Assembly: GCA_965276665.1 (NCBI GenBank)
Contig: OZ255620.1
Location: forward strand, 3,224,001-3,288,000
Origin: CAWGJC01 sp965276665
Lineage (GTDB): Bacteria > Pseudomonadota > Alphaproteobacteria > Acetobacterales > Acetobacteraceae
Direction: 5' to 3'
DNA length: 64,000 bases
Part shown: positions 41,279-49,604 of the stretch, piece by piece
How positions within the stretch are numbered: the first letter of the stretch is position 1
Layout: each line of letters begins with the position of its first letter
Translations under genes and position numbers: made by a program
Notes under the pieces: generated by a model
Told to the model about the DNA's origin: nothing
Databases searched by the model: none
Seen by the model: the letters and a program-made list of their open reading frames with translations, nothing else

Positions 41279-42762
41279 TGCTCACGGACCTTACGCTCGC
41301 CGATGCCCGCGACAAGCTGCGGGCCGGCGAAATCTCCGCGCGCGCGCTGACGGAGGCGCATCTCGCGGCGATCGAGGCGCTGAACCCGCGCCTCAACGCC
41401 TTCATCACCGTCACCGCCGAGCGGGCGCTCGCCCAAGCGGAGGCGGCCGACGCCGCCCTGGCGCGCCGCGAATTCGCCCCGCTCACCGGTATTCCGCTGG
41501 CGATCAAGGATCTATTCTGCACCAAGGGCGTGCGCACCACGGCCGGGAGCCGCATCCTCGAGCCGTTCGTGCCGCAATACGAGAGCACCGTCACCGCCAA
41601 TCTGCTGCGCGACGGCGCGATCTTCCTCGGCAAGGCGAACATGGACGAGTTCGCGATGGGCTCGTCGAACATGACATCGGCCTACGGCGCGGTGGAGAAT
41701 CCGTGGCGCCGCAAGCAGGATGCGGCGGCGAAGCTGGTGCCCGGCGGATCGTCGGGCGGATCGGCCTCCGCGGTGGCGGCGCGGCTCGCGCTCGGCGCGA
41801 CGGCGACCGATACCGGCGGCTCGATCCGCCAGCCCGCGAGCTTTTGCGGCATTGTCGGCATCAAACCGACCTATGGGCGGTGCAGCCGCTGGGGCGTCGT
41901 CGCCTTTGCCTCCTCGCTCGACCAGGCGGGCCCGGTTGCACGCACCGTCGAGGATGCGGCGATCCTGCTTGGCTCGATGGCGGGGTTCGACCCGAAGGAC
42001 AGCACCTCGGCCGATCGCCCGGTGCCCGATTACCAGGCGGCGTGCCGGCGCGGCGTGCGGGGCCTGCGCATCGGCGTGCCGCGCGAGTACCGCATGGACG
42101 GCATGGCGGACGATATCGACCGGCTCTGGAAGGAAGGTATCGAGTGGCTGCGAAAGGGCGGTGCCGAGATCATCGACGTCTCGCTGCCGCACACGAAATA
42201 TGGTGTCGCCACCTATTACATCGTGGCCCCCGCCGAAGCCTCGTCGAACCTGGCGCGCTATGACGGCGTGCGGTTCGGCGCGCGCGTCGCCGGCGCGGAT
42301 CTCACTGATCTCTACGAGCGCACACGCGCGGCGGGTTTCGGCGCGGAAGTCCAGCGCCGCGTGCTGATCGGCACGTACGTGCTCTCGGCCGGTTATTACG
42401 ATGCGTATTACCTCCGCGCGCAGAAGGTGCGGGCGCTGATCCTGCGTGACTTCACCGAGGCGTTCCGGAAGGTGGACGCGCTGCTGACGCCGACGGCGCC
42501 GAGCGCCGCGTTCGCGCAGGGCGAGAACATGGACGACCCGGTCAAGATGTATCTCAACGACGTGTTCACCATTCCGGCAAGCATGGCGGGCGTGCCGGGG
42601 GCTTCGGTGCCGGCGGGCGTCGATGCGCAGGGCCTGCCGCTCGGGTTGCAGGTGCTCGGCAAACCCTTCGACGAGGAAACGGTGTTCGCCGTCGCGTTCG
42701 CGCTGGAGGAAGCCGCGGGATTTTCCGATCTGCCGGCGACGCGCGCGGGGATGGCGCCGTGA
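41275..42762 (+). CDS. gatA: Asp/Glu-tRNA amidotransferase subunit A
   Basis: The 495-residue amidase-signature enzyme generates ammonia from glutamine. The Ser-cisSer-Lys triad is visible: Lys in GIPLAIKDLFCTKG, the glycine/serine-rich loop VPGGSSGGSASAVAA, and DTGGSIRQPASFCG with the nucleophile. Two consecutive ATGs (41275 and 41278) are possible starts. The stop overlaps gatB by 4 nt (GTGA). Confidence 0.97.
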   Translation: MMLTDLTLADARDKLRAGEISARALTEAHLAAIEALNPRLNAFITVTAERALAQAEAADAALARREFAPLTGIPLAIKDLFCTKGVRTTAGSRILEPFVPQYESTVTANLLRDGAIFLGKANMDEFAMGSSNMTSAYGAVENPWRRKQDAAAKLVPGGSSGGSASAVAARLALGATATDTGGSIRQPASFCGIVGIKPTYGRCSRWGVVAFASSLDQAGPVARTVEDAAILLGSMAGFDPKDSTSADRPVPDYQAACRRGVRGLRIGVPREYRMDGMADDIDRLWKEGIEWLRKGGAEIIDVSLPHTKYGVATYYIVAPAEASSNLARYDGVRFGARVAGADLTDLYERTRAAGFGAEVQRRVLIGTYVLSAGYYDAYYLRAQKVRALILRDFTEAFRKVDALLTPTAPSAAFAQGENMDDPVKMYLNDVFTIPASMAGVPGASVPAGVDAQGLPLGLQVLGKPFDEETVFAVAFALEEAAGFSDLPATRAGMAP

Positions 42763-44207
42763 GCTACAGCATCGCCGGTGATAGCGGCGCGTGGGAGGTG
42801 GTGATCGGGCTCGAGGTCCACGCCCAGGTGATCAGCCATGCGAAACTGTTCAGCGGCGCTGCGGCCGAATTCGGCGCCGAGCCGAACAGCCAGGTGAGCC
42901 TCGTCGATGCGGCATTCCCCGGCATGCTGCCGGTGATCAACCGCGAATGCGTGGCGCAGGCCGTGCGCACCGGGCTCGGGCTCGATGCGCATGTCAATCT
43001 CGTCAGCCGGTTCGACCGCAAAAACTACTTCTATGCCGACCTGCCCGCCGGCTATCAGATCAGCCAGTACCAGCACCCGATCGTCGGTGCCGGCCGCATC
43101 GAGATCGAATTGCCCGACGGCTCGACGCGGGAGATCGGCGTCACCCGCCTGCATCTTGAGCAGGATGCGGGGAAGTCGCTGCACGACCAGCACCCGACGC
43201 TTTCCTATATCGATCTCAACCGCGCCGGCGTCGCGCTGATGGAGATCGTCAGCGAGCCCGACATGCGGAGCCCGGACGAGGCGGGCGCCTACATGCGCAA
43301 GCTCCGCACGATCCTGCGCTATCTCGGCACCTGCGACGGCAACATGGAGGAGGGCTCGCTCCGCGCCGACGTGAACGTCTCCGTGCGCAAGCCGGGCGAG
43401 CCGTTCCGCACGCGCTGCGAGGTGAAGAACGTCAACTCCATCCGTTACGTCATGCAGGCGATCGAGGCGGAGGCCAAGCGGCAGGTCGAGGTGTGGGAAT
43501 CCGGCGGCACGGTCGAGCAGGAGACGCGGCTCTACGATGTCGGCCGCGGCGCCACCCGCTCGATGCGGAGCAAGGAGGACGCGCACGATTACCGTTATTT
43601 CCCCGATCCGGATCTGCTGCCGCTCGTGATCGATGAAGCCTGGGTCGGCGAACTTCGCGCCGCACTCCCGGAATTGCCGGACGCCAAGCGGCAGCGGTTC
43701 ATGACGGCGTACGGCCTGCCGCCCTACGATGCGGCGGTGCTGGTCGCCGAGCAGGCGACGGCCGATTTCTTCGAGACGGTGGCGCGCGGGCGCGACGCCA
43801 AGCTCGCCGCCAACTGGATCATGGGCGATTTCTTCGCCGCGCTGAACCGAACCGGCAAGACGATCGAGAACAGCCCGGTCTCCGCCGCGGCACTCGGCAA
43901 GCTGCTCGACCTGATGGCCGACAGCACGATCAACGGCCGCATCGCCAAGGAAGTGTTCGAGGCGATGGTCGAGACCGGCGAGGATCCGGCGGCGATCGTC
44001 GATCAGAAGAGCCTGCGGCAGGTGACCGATACCGGCGCGATCGACGAGGCGGTGGCGAAGGTGCTCGCCGCCAATCCCGACAAGGTTGCCGAATACAGAT
44101 CGGGCAAGGACAAGCTGTTCGGCTTTTTCGTCGGCCAGGTGATGAAGGCGATGGCGGGCAAGGGCAATCCGGCGCTCGTCAACGCGGCGCTGAAGAAGCG
44201 GATCTGA
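42759..44207 (+). CDS. gatB: Asp/Glu-tRNA amidotransferase subunit B
   Basis: The 482-residue kinase-like subunit phosphorylates misacylated tRNA and transfers ammonia. It contains EVVIGLEVHAQV, FDRKNYFYADLPAGYQISQ, MRSKEDAHDYRYFPDPDLLP and the YqeY-like tail ending PALVNAALKKRI. The start is GTG 42759. The product is complete and has the expected length. Confidence 0.97.
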   Translation: MSYSIAGDSGAWEVVIGLEVHAQVISHAKLFSGAAAEFGAEPNSQVSLVDAAFPGMLPVINRECVAQAVRTGLGLDAHVNLVSRFDRKNYFYADLPAGYQISQYQHPIVGAGRIEIELPDGSTREIGVTRLHLEQDAGKSLHDQHPTLSYIDLNRAGVALMEIVSEPDMRSPDEAGAYMRKLRTILRYLGTCDGNMEEGSLRADVNVSVRKPGEPFRTRCEVKNVNSIRYVMQAIEAEAKRQVEVWESGGTVEQETRLYDVGRGATRSMRSKEDAHDYRYFPDPDLLPLVIDEAWVGELRAALPELPDAKRQRFMTAYGLPPYDAAVLVAEQATADFFETVARGRDAKLAANWIMGDFFAALNRTGKTIENSPVSAAALGKLLDLMADSTINGRIAKEVFEAMVETGEDPAAIVDQKSLRQVTDTGAIDEAVAKVLAANPDKVAEYRSGKDKLFGFFVGQVMKAMAGKGNPALVNAALKKRI

Positions 44208-44224
44208 ATGGAGGAGCCGGCCAC

Positions 44225-44854
44225 ATGCCGATTGAGTTGCACACATTCAACACGCCGAACGGCCGCAAGATCAGCGTGGCGCTCGAGGAGATGGGGCTTT
44301 CCTACGGCGTGCACGTGGTGGACATCACCAAGGACGAGCAGTTCGCGCCGGATTTCCTGGCGATCAGCCCGAACAACCGCATTCCCGCGATCGTCGATCC
44401 GGACGGCCCCGGCGGCGCGCCGGTCAGCGTGTTCGAATCGGGCGCGATCCTGCTCTATCTCGGCGAGAAGACCGGGAGATTCCTGCCCAGCGACCTGCGG
44501 GCGCGCATTCCCGTGCTGGAATGGCTGATGTGGCAGATGGGCGGGTTCGGGCCGATGCCCGGCCAGGTGCACCATTTCCTCGGCGTGAAGGATGAGCAGG
44601 ACCGACGTTACGGCCTCGCCCGCTACATGAAGGAAACCCGCCGGCTCTACGGCGTGATGGATCGTCGCCTGCAGCAGGTCGAGTTCTTCGCCGGCGAGAT
44701 TTCGGTCGCGGATTTCGCGATCCTCGGCTGGGCTTGGCGGCATGAGCGGCACCAGGTCGACCTCGCGGATTTCCCGGCGGTGAAGCGCTGGTACGAGACG
44801 ATGACGGCGCGGCCCGGCGTGCGCCGCGGGCTTGACGTCGCGCTCTCGCGCTGA
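44225..44854 (+). CDS. Glutathione S-transferase family protein
   Basis: The 209-residue thioredoxin-fold plus helical protein resembles the YfcG/YghU group: LHTFNTPNGRKISVALEEMG, SPNNRIPAIVDP with the cis-Pro, and FESGAILLYLGEKTG for glutathione contacts. The C-terminal part has EISVADFAILGW, the N-capping motif of the GST domain. It starts 17 nt after gatB with a GGAGG site. The substrate is unknown. Confidence 0.9.
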   Translation: MPIELHTFNTPNGRKISVALEEMGLSYGVHVVDITKDEQFAPDFLAISPNNRIPAIVDPDGPGGAPVSVFESGAILLYLGEKTGRFLPSDLRARIPVLEWLMWQMGGFGPMPGQVHHFLGVKDEQDRRYGLARYMKETRRLYGVMDRRLQQVEFFAGEISVADFAILGWAWRHERHQVDLADFPAVKRWYETMTARPGVRRGLDVALSR

Positions 44855-44862
44855 CCGCAGGC

Positions 44863-45690
44863 GTGATCGGCCGGCGCCTCGCCGCCGCCGGCGCGCTCGG
44901 GCTGCTCGCCGCGCCATCGCTCCGCGCGGCCGCGCAACCCGCCGAAAGCGATTTCGACCGCATCCGCCGCACCAGGCGCCTCCGCACCGGCGCGGTGATC
45001 GGCCAGGCGCCATACTGCGACAAGGATCCGATGACCGGCGCATGGCACGGCTTCATCATCGATCTGGCGCGCGATCTCGCGCAGCAGATGGACGCCACGC
45101 TCGAGATCGTCGAGACCAACTGGAACAATGCGGTGCTCGACCTGCAATCGGGCAAGGTCGACATCTTCTTCGGCCTCAACCCGACGCCGCAGCGCGCGCT
45201 GGTCGTCGATTTCACCCACCCGCTTTTCACCAACGCGTTCACGCTGATCGCGCAACCCGGCTTCACCCGCACGAGCTGGGATGAGCTGAACGACCCGACT
45301 GTGAGGATCGCCGTGCAGACCGGCACCTCCTACGACCAGATCGTCACCGAGATGTGCCCGAAGGCGAGCGTGACGCGTCTCGGCTCGGCGAACGAGGCGA
45401 CGATGGCGGTGCAGAGCCGCCGCGCCGACTGTCAGGTGATCGTGCTGCTGCTCGCTCTCGCGATCACCAAGCGCAACCCGACGATCGGCCGGCTCGTGGT
45501 GCCGCAACCGCTGCTCGGCGCCACCACCAATGCCGCGGTCCGGCGCGAGCCCGACAAGGCCTGGCGCGATTTCGTCGACACCTGGATCGACTGGGATCGC
45601 GGCCTCGGCCGCATCCGCACCGCGGTCCTGGCCAATCTCGCGCCGATGGGCATCGCCCCGGCCGACATCCCCGGCCAGGTGAGCTTCTGA
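44863..45690 (+). CDS. Extracellular solute-binding protein, family 3 (amino-acid type)
   Basis: The 275-residue exported protein has a signal (RRLAAAGALGLLAAPSLRAAA) and the family-3 pattern: RIRRTRRLRTGAVI, MTGAWHGFIIDLARDLAQQM, LQSGKVDIFFGLNPTPQRA, and VRIAVQTGTSYDQIV. It would bind a polar amino acid or similar ligand in the periplasm. The start is GTG 44863. No permease or ATPase gene is adjacent, so it is an orphan binding protein here. Confidence 0.85.
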   Translation: MIGRRLAAAGALGLLAAPSLRAAAQPAESDFDRIRRTRRLRTGAVIGQAPYCDKDPMTGAWHGFIIDLARDLAQQMDATLEIVETNWNNAVLDLQSGKVDIFFGLNPTPQRALVVDFTHPLFTNAFTLIAQPGFTRTSWDELNDPTVRIAVQTGTSYDQIVTEMCPKASVTRLGSANEATMAVQSRRADCQVIVLLLALAITKRNPTIGRLVVPQPLLGATTNAAVRREPDKAWRDFVDTWIDWDRGLGRIRTAVLANLAPMGIAPADIPGQVSF

Positions 45691-45765
45691 TCCGCGTTCT
45701 GATTGACGCGCTCCCGACCACCGCCTAGAAGCGAAGCCGCAAACGCCGTGTTGCACCCTCTCGGC

Positions 45766-45859
45766 GGAGGGGTGGCCGAGTGGCTGAAGGCGGCGGTTTG
45801 CTAAACCGTTATACGCTGTCAAGGCGTATCGTGGGTTCGAATCCCATCCCCTCCGCCAG
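45766..45859 (+). tRNA. tRNA-Ser(GCU)
   Basis: The sequence folds as a class II tRNA. The acceptor stem GGAGGGG pairs with CCCCTCC (45849-45855), followed by G and an encoded CCA. The D arm is GCCGAGTGGCTGAAGGC. The anticodon loop TTTGCTAAA has anticodon GCT. A long variable arm (TACGC...GCGTA) and the T arm GGGTTCGAATCCC follow. The phage-like element begins directly downstream, so the 3' end probably serves as its attachment site. Confidence 0.97.
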
Positions 45860-45932
45860 TTTCAATAACTTAGCTGGCATTCAAACCGTGGTTTTCGTGC
45901 CCCGTTGCTGGGGCTCCGTGTCAGGTTTTGTG

Positions 45933-46946
45933 TCACCTGCTGTTCCTAGCTTTCGCTCGGCCGCCAGAGGCGTAGCCAAGGTAGATTTCTGTGACCTTCA
46001 CTGAACTATGCCCAAGATGCTGGGATAGGTCATAGATATCCCGCCCGGCCCTGATCTCAGCGATCGCGTAGGCATGGCGGAGGTCGTGCAGGCGGAAATG
46101 GTGCTCGGCAGGCAAAGACCGCCGCACCCACTGCCAGCGGCTCGCCAAGGCCCCACTAGAGACTGGAAGGCCAGCGAAAAGGCGTCCAGACCGCTGCCGC
46201 ACTGGAAGGCTTGGCACGGCCACGCTAATCGTCCTGGCGCGACCGTTCTTGCTTTCGATCACCGTCAGGTCCGTGCCATGCACCTGTTCCCAGCGGGCGC
46301 GCAGGGCTTCCCCCGTGCGAAGACCCGTCTGCCTCAAGAAGTTAATGAGCGTCGCTAGCTCTAATGCGCCCGCAGCCTCGGCCGTCTTTACAGCCAAGGA
46401 AACAGCTCTGTCCGATGGTTCTTCGATGGCTGGGCGTTGCTCCCGTATCATGCGCCTGTCGTAACCATCGACCGGATTACTCGATGCCATGCCCTTGCTG
46501 CGGGCATATGCCAGAACTCGGCTCATGGTGGTCAGGTCTCGTCGGATCGTCGCATTGGTTGCGCCGTCCTTCTGACGCGCATCGACGTAGTTTGAGATTT
46601 CAGCCACGGTAATCGTCGGCAGCTTTCGGCCTGTCAGGTAGCCATGAAGCTGACGAAGGCTGACCCGATACCGTTTGGCGGTAGCCGGCTTTACCGTCCC
46701 TGAGTCGAGGACAGACAGCGCATAAGCCGTGGCCGCATCGTTCCATGTTGGCGCATCGCCTACGCCGAACGCTTGACCCTCTGCCTTTTTCCTGATGGAT
46801 TTGAGCCGGGCGCGTGCTTCCCGAATATCGCTTGTTCGTAGGCTGACGCGCTGAAGCTGACCGGCGACGAAGAAACGCGCGTGCCACGTATCGCCGCGAC
46901 GGAATAGGTTTTTCGGCACCGCTTCGTCTTCTCCTGTGCGAGCCAT
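45933..46946 (-). CDS. Tyrosine recombinase / phage integrase
   Basis: This approximately 337-residue site-specific recombinase has an N-terminal arm-binding region (PKNLFRRGDTWHARFFVAGQ), a SAM-like core-binding domain (PATAKRYRVSLRQLHGYLTG), and a catalytic domain. The catalytic residues are Arg in GLRTGEALR, Lys in ESKNGRART, HxxR in LHDLRHAYA, His in LSQHLGHSS, and Tyr in VTEIYLGY. It ends 74 nt from tRNA-Ser. ATG 46946 is a reasonable start; GTG 46919, preceded by AGGAGAAG, is an alternative. It overlaps the excisionase frame. Confidence 0.92.
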   Translation of the reverse strand: MARTGEDEAVPKNLFRRGDTWHARFFVAGQLQRVSLRTSDIREARARLKSIRKKAEGQAFGVGDAPTWNDAATAYALSVLDSGTVKPATAKRYRVSLRQLHGYLTGRKLPTITVAEISNYVDARQKDGATNATIRRDLTTMSRVLAYARSKGMASSNPVDGYDRRMIREQRPAIEEPSDRAVSLAVKTAEAAGALELATLINFLRQTGLRTGEALRARWEQVHGTDLTVIESKNGRARTISVAVPSLPVRQRSGRLFAGLPVSSGALASRWQWVRRSLPAEHHFRLHDLRHAYAIAEIRAGRDIYDLSQHLGHSSVKVTEIYLGYASGGRAKARNSR

Positions 46947-47122
46947 GTGCGAATGTCTACCGGATCGAAACGCCACTGCGAGCCAATCTTAATGCCTGGA
47001 AGTTCACCCGCCGCCGCCATCTGCTGAACTTGCCGAACCGACACACGCAGAACGTCCGCAATCTCTTGCGGGGTCAGCAGCGCCGTTGAGGCTAACTGTG
47101 CAGCAGAATCGGGTTCAGCCAT
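46760..47122 (-). CDS. Excisionase-like helix-turn-helix protein
   Basis: The 120-residue frame begins with a MerR/Xis-type winged HTH: LLTPQEIADVLRVSVRQVQQMAAAGELPGIKIGSQWRFDPVDIRTW (about residues 15-60). Such proteins bend attachment-site DNA to favour excision. The remaining approximately 60 residues overlap the integrase gene by 187 nt in another frame and look unconserved. Confidence 0.78.
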   Translation of the reverse strand: MAEPDSAAQLASTALLTPQEIADVLRVSVRQVQQMAAAGELPGIKIGSQWRFDPVDIRTWLAQEKTKRCRKTYSVAAIRGTRVSSSPVSFSASAYEQAIFGKHAPGSNPSGKRQRVKRSA

Positions 47123-47146
47123 CGCGCCTCTCTATCGTCGCCTCAC

Positions 47147-47735
47147 TCACCGCCCGCCCTCCTGCTCGTTCGTCGCGGGATCGCTTTCAATGAAGCTTGC
47201 ATAGAGCTCCATCTGCTCTGCGATGCGCCGCAGATGGCTGGCGGTCACCGGCTCCCCCTTGCTGTTGACCTGCATGGTGAAGCTTGCGGCGGTCCCGCAC
47301 ACGCCTGAAAAGTCTTGGGAGTAAAGCGGCGTCTTGGATTTCATGTTTTCGTCTCGCGAATTATCAGCAAGGCGCGCAAAGGCGGAAGACGGGAAACGCG
47401 GCCGTTGATGTAGCCGGTCAGTTTCGATTTTGATTACCGGGCGAAAGCCAAGGGCGAGAGTGGGGATGAAACGCTCGCCCCGTCTCAATGCAACTGCATT
47501 TCCATCCTCGTTGATCGCCGCGATACGAAGAACACCATACCCTGGCGCTTCCACAGATACGCCAACCTCGAACGGGGCGGCATCGGGGGAGTAGGGGGCC
47601 GGATAGGTTCGCGATGAACTCTTGGCTGCCATCCGCAAAATAGACTGGTCCTGGAACGGATCCACCAACTCGCTCTACCCGCTCAAACCGTCCATCTGAC
47701 AGCCGCGCGAAAGAACCGATCGGGAAGCGGGTCAT
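47147..47735 (-). pseudogene. Hypothetical phage gene, probably frameshifted
   Basis: The frame starting at ATG 47735 (MTRFPIGSFARLSDGRFERV...FIANLSGPLLP) overlaps the upstream stop as ATGA, so it is the expected coupled start. It stays open to 47418 but loses protein-like character after a run of five C on the coding strand (47585-47589). Removing one base there joins it to the other frame (DAAPFEVGVSVEAPGYGVLRI...). That frame continues through MKSKTPLYSQDFSGVCG to the stop at 47147. An independent 65-residue gene from ATG 47344 is the alternative for the last part. The function is unknown. Confidence 0.45.
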
Positions 47736-48139
47736 CTCTGTATTTCCTGCGGGCTGTTGTTGTGCGGATCGATCCTAATGCCCACCATCCAACCGGGCGG
47801 CCGTGGAATTGGCAGCTTAGTTGGTTTCCATAGATGCAGGCAGAAAGGATGGTTATCGATCCACTCGCTGCGGGGCGGATGCAGCTGCATCACCGTTTCG
47901 TCGGCTGTCCAGAACAACCGGCAGACAAATTCCATTTCCCGCCAATTCGGCGTCCTGTTGGGCAGCGACACGCTGACGTGCTCCCAGCCATCTCCGTCGT
48001 CTCCCGACGCGATGATCCTGAGCGTGACCGCGGTCGCGGGATGCGGGATTAGGAAGGTGCCGGCATCCCAGCCATAATCGCCGCCATGCGGTGGTGGCAG
48101 CCTGTACCGCTCAAGGTGCAGCCAAGGTGTCGACTTCAT
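47732..48139 (-). CDS. DUF7694-like phage protein
   Basis: The 135-residue protein matches my memory of the DUF7694 phage family: HVSVSLPNRTPNWREMEFVCRLFW, then DETVMQLHPPRSEWIDNHPFCLHLW. The function is unknown. GGAGAAGG precedes ATG 48139, which sets the start; the gene overlaps its neighbours on both sides by 4 nt. Confidence 0.72.
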   Translation of the reverse strand: MKSTPWLHLERYRLPPPHGGDYGWDAGTFLIPHPATAVTLRIIASGDDGDGWEHVSVSLPNRTPNWREMEFVCRLFWTADETVMQLHPPRSEWIDNHPFCLHLWKPTKLPIPRPPGWMVGIRIDPHNNSPQEIQR

Positions 48140-48408
48140 GGCACCTTCTCCGCAACGCAGGACTGGAAGATCGACAAGCCCGGCTTGACCGACGTGCCCT
48201 TGCTCAACTGGTAGGTCGCGTGGGTGGCCAGCGTGACCGGCTCGCCGCCTGGCGCGGTGACGGCCAGACAAAAGACATCGTTCCCGAACACGTAGGGCGA
48301 TAGACCGCCTGGAAAGACCAGCACGCCATCTAATGCCAGCGTGTCGGATTGCGCGATCGAGACGTGCATGAACACTGCAATCGTCGTTGCTGCGATTGTG
48401 CGGATCAT
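48136..48408 (-). CDS. Small exported protein, function unknown
   Basis: The 90-residue product has a probable signal peptide (IRTIAATTIAVFMHVSIAQS) and a short mature domain with two cysteines (NDVFCLAVTAP and FQSCVAEKVP) that could form a disulfide. It is tightly packed, overlapping both neighbours by 4 nt. Confidence 0.65.
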   Translation of the reverse strand: MIRTIAATTIAVFMHVSIAQSDTLALDGVLVFPGGLSPYVFGNDVFCLAVTAPGGEPVTLATHATYQLSKGTSVKPGLSIFQSCVAEKVP

Positions 48409-48758
48409 CCCAGCGTCTCTTGCGGGTTATCGTCGGGCGGAAACGGCAGAGGGCGGAAGTGGGTTGGCGCGCTAAGCCACATCATCCCTTCGCCATGAAT
48501 AGTAGGAAGCCTGTCTGATTTGTCAGCAAACCTGACAATTCGCATTGCCCCCCAATCAGGTGCGACTGCGATAAACCACCTCCCATCCCTCGGCGCTTCC
48601 GAAATTGACCGCCAGCCTTCCTCGATCACGAGACCGGCGTCGGCGAGGATGCGCTTAAGCTGTTTCGCTAAACTGGGAACGTTGATCGTGATCCATTCCG
48701 TGTCGAATTCGGCAATCAACGCCTCTCGTGCGCGATCCATTGGAGTTTGCTCAATCAT
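48405..48758 (-). CDS. Hypothetical phage protein (DUF551-like pattern)
   Basis: The 117-residue protein has a helical N-terminus and then EEGWRSISEAPRDGRWFIAVAPDWG...MMWLSAPTHFRPLP. This is the W-x-x-I-x-x-A-P-x-D-G pattern common in small phage proteins resembling DUF551. It overlaps the upstream gene by 8 nt. Confidence 0.65.
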   Translation of the reverse strand: MIEQTPMDRAREALIAEFDTEWITINVPSLAKQLKRILADAGLVIEEGWRSISEAPRDGRWFIAVAPDWGAMRIVRFADKSDRLPTIHGEGMMWLSAPTHFRPLPFPPDDNPQETLG

Positions 48759-48993
48759 GGGGTTGCTCCTTCGCGAGCGAAGCCTTCACCGCCTGGCCGG
48801 CGGAAGTGAGACGGTAAGAAGATGCGCGTTGACTGATGCCTTGCGTATCCACGAGACCGATGTTGCCCAGATAGATAAAGCTTACGATCAAGCCGACATC
48901 GGTGCCTTCATTGACCACGAGCCAAGCCCTGTTGCTCGGCAGCGCATCTAACGCCTGCCGCTGCGCGTCTGTGAGGTGCGGGATGTCGGTCAT
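48751..48993 (-). CDS. Hypothetical protein
   Basis: The 80-residue product starts MTDIPHLTDAQRQALDAL and may be a small winged-helix-like domain (GISQRASSYRLTSAGQAVKASLA resembles a wing plus helix). ATG 48993 is chosen because the upstream frame is antisense-like and unconvincing. No family is recognised. Confidence 0.6.
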   Translation of the reverse strand: MTDIPHLTDAQRQALDALPSNRAWLVVNEGTDVGLIVSFIYLGNIGLVDTQGISQRASSYRLTSAGQAVKASLAKEQPHD

Positions 48994-48998
48994 AACTT

Positions 48999-49541
48999 CT
49001 ACTGGCACGGTACCAAATGCCGACCACCATCGCCCGCCCAGCCGCACATGCGCTGCGGCGCAGGCGTCATCACGGCAATGCGCTGTGCCGCAACTCCCTC
49101 CGGAACGCGCTCCGCGCCCGTCGATTGCAGCGCGGCATGGCAGAACCACGGCGCGGCCGACATCACCTTCTTGTCCTTGCACATGATCGCGTTGGCGATG
49201 TCGTCATGACCAAGGGCATGAAAGGCCCCGGCGGAGGCGCGGGCGTCGCACCCGTTGTCGAGCACCGTGAAGCCGCCGCCAAAGCCGAACCCCATGCCGG
49301 AACCGCCGAACGAGACGGCGCCCATGCAGACGTTGTTCGTGTAGAGCGGCGGCGGCGCGACAGCCGGCACGTCACGGACGTTCTGCGTCGAGCCGCCGGA
49401 GCCCGAGCTGCCGCCGCCATTGGCGATCGCGAGCACGTTCGTCTCCTGCGCGCTGTAGCTGCCGCTGCTGGTCTGTGCGTGCGCCGCACCCACTGCCAAA
49501 AGGCTTGCGGCGATGACGGCGAAGGCCACATATTTGGTCAT
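48999..49541 (-). CDS. Exported Gly/Ser-rich protein A
   Basis: The 180-residue product has a signal peptide (VAFAVIAASLLAVGAAHAQ) and a Gly/Ser-rich segment. It contains the motif SFGGSGMGFGFGGGFT, which is shared with the product of 49605-49931, then several cysteines (NGCDARASAG, IMCKDKKVMSAAPWFCHAA, RMCGWAG). AGGAGACAG lies upstream of ATG 49541. The function is unknown; it may be an envelope-associated product. Confidence 0.65.
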   Translation of the reverse strand: MTKYVAFAVIAASLLAVGAAHAQTSSGSYSAQETNVLAIANGGGSSGSGGSTQNVRDVPAVAPPPLYTNNVCMGAVSFGGSGMGFGFGGGFTVLDNGCDARASAGAFHALGHDDIANAIMCKDKKVMSAAPWFCHAALQSTGAERVPEGVAAQRIAVMTPAPQRMCGWAGDGGRHLVPCQ

Positions 49542-49604
49542 CGAAGCTGTCTCCTGCTTTGAAGGGATGCGGGGGAGGGGGTCCATCCCTCCCCCACCCC
49601 GGTT

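Noticed and set aside
42408..44246. 612-codon minus-strand frame opposite gatA/gatB
   Set aside because: It is a codon-bias shadow of gatB; the plus strand encodes complete, conserved GatA and GatB.
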